From the NCBI GenBank assembly GCA_964434865.1, contig CAYSWV010000024.1, forward strand, positions 1 to 64,000: 64,000 nt of DNA, written 5' to 3'. The DNA is from CAYSWV01 sp964434865 (lineage in GTDB: Bacteria; Cyanobacteriota; Cyanobacteriia; Thermostichales; Thermostichaceae). Position numbers and translations under genes: made by a program. Below the pieces are notes generated by a model. It made no database searches and was not told where the DNA came from. It was given only the letters and a program-made list of their open reading frames with translations. Position 1 is the first letter of the stretch. Every line of letters begins with the position of its first letter. Below, one piece after another: positions 63,374 through 64,000 of the stretch.

Positions 63374-64000
63374 ATGAGTTCAACTGCAACGGCCCCGATT
63401 CCCTCTACTGCAACCCGAGAGCAGACACCCCACAAGCAAGTAAATGGTGTCCCCCTCCAAAGTGTCTCTACTTACTACCCCGAAACTCTGCGGGTTAGTG
63501 CAGTTGAACCTGATCACCTTAAACCGTCCACACCAGCTCTTCGTTACGATCCAGATGCTCTGAAGCAGGATTATCAGCATCAGTTGGGTAAGGTTTTTAA
63601 CCGGATTATTGAGGTGATTGGTCCCTTTATCAGCCTGTTGATCTGGTTAGGTTGGGATCGGCTCTGGCAGCGGGATACCGCCAATAGGCACCAGTATGCT
63701 GTCCGGTTACGCGAGATTCTGACTGATCTAGGACCTACTTTTATCAAGATCGGCCAAGCTTTATCCACACGCCCTGATTTAGTCTCTCCGGTCTTTCTAG
63801 AGGAGCTAACAAAGCTGCAGGATAAATTGCCTCCCTTTCCCAATGAGTTGGCTTTTAGCTTGATCCGGGAACAATTAGGCCAAGATCCACAAGATATTTA
63901 CCAAGAGATCTCAGCTACCCCTATTGCAGCAGCAAGCTTAGGTCAGGTTTATCAAGGCTATTTAAAAACGGGTGAACAAGTAGCGATCAAAGTCCAGCGG
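63374..64000 (+). CDS. ABC1/UbiB family atypical kinase, N-terminal part
   Basis: The frame runs from ATG 63374 to the right edge, so 209 N-terminal residues are visible. The family's KxGQ motif is FIKIGQALSTRPDL, and the alanine-rich loop AAASLGQVYQG replaces the usual P-loop; VAIKVQR holds the catalytic lysine. Such proteins support quinone synthesis or plastoglobule-like lipid metabolism. The remaining domain lies outside the window. A polar head of about 50 residues precedes the core. Confidence 0.93.
   Translation, partial: MSSTATAPIPSTATREQTPHKQVNGVPLQSVSTYYPETLRVSAVEPDHLKPSTPALRYDPDALKQDYQHQLGKVFNRIIEVIGPFISLLIWLGWDRLWQRDTANRHQYAVRLREILTDLGPTFIKIGQALSTRPDLVSPVFLEELTKLQDKLPPFPNELAFSLIREQLGQDPQDIYQEISATPIAAASLGQVYQGYLKTGEQVAIKVQR

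Noticed and set aside
1..64000. tRNA genes, rRNA, CRISPR array, transposase or phage genes
   Set aside because: Spacers were read for T-loop motifs, regularly spaced repeats and integrase or transposase signatures; none was found.

Overview
The window is a contiguous piece of a cyanobacterial chromosome with one 100-base assembly gap. The assignment rests on the large magnesium chelatase subunit ChlH, the SbtA/SbtB bicarbonate system, isochorismate synthase of the phylloquinone route, precorrin-2 methyltransferase, a thylakoid-lumen-type pentapeptide protein, a TamB-like envelope protein and several cyanobacterial membrane families (DUF4079, DUF4126). By eye, GATC is strongly over-represented and the common cyanobacterial octamer GCGATCGC was not seen. 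No rRNA, tRNA, CRISPR array, insertion sequence or prophage was found, and no convincing intrinsic terminator.

Layout. 1-1.7 kb: the end of sbtA, a PsiE-like membrane protein and a short SbtB. 2.1-7.7 kb: a 1672-residue methyltransferase/glycosyltransferase fusion with a DUF4126 gene upstream in the same operon. 7.9-18.5 kb: ilvD, a cyclotransferase-like protein, a TetR regulator, a response regulator and a degenerate histidine kinase, a metal-binding lipoprotein, recQ, lysS, an FHA protein and a pentapeptide protein. 18.8-30.3 kb: chlH, then small membrane, STAS and SpoIIM/RDD-type genes with a damaged tandem duplicate, and a membrane-associated GTPase. 30.4-38.4 kb: an EF-Tu gene outside the str operon, menF, a TetR gene, a secreted nuclease-like lipoprotein, a rhodanese, the gap inside a 14-bp repeat, and a SirB1-type protein. 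38.7-46.5 kb: an accessory stretch of small genes and at least three gene remnants, then an NAD(P)-binding/DUF1772 pair, rarA and an orphan Nif11 peptide. 46.9-54.1 kb: AIM24 and kinase-like proteins, then a metal ABC transporter operon, cobI and a STAS gene. 54.3-64 kb: a TamB-like giant, DoxX, a two-gene signalling unit, SemiSWEET and the start of an ABC1 kinase.

Genes acting together. The substrate-binding protein at 12.5 kb and the ATPase/permease pair at 51-52.8 kb lie 40 kb apart but share an identical 21-base box upstream, so they probably form one metal-uptake system under one regulator. Two STAS proteins and a SpoIIE-type phosphatase suggest partner-switching signalling. Several regulators (two TetR, one NarL-type, two histidine kinases) occur with candidate operators.

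Most noteworthy: the shared metal box; a STAS gene whose only plausible start is ATT behind a perfect Shine-Dalgarno; SbtB without its redox loop; the multi-domain glycan enzyme; the EF-Tu outside its usual operon; and a recurring pattern of 10-18 bp tandem duplications at gene edges that create or destroy start and stop codons.
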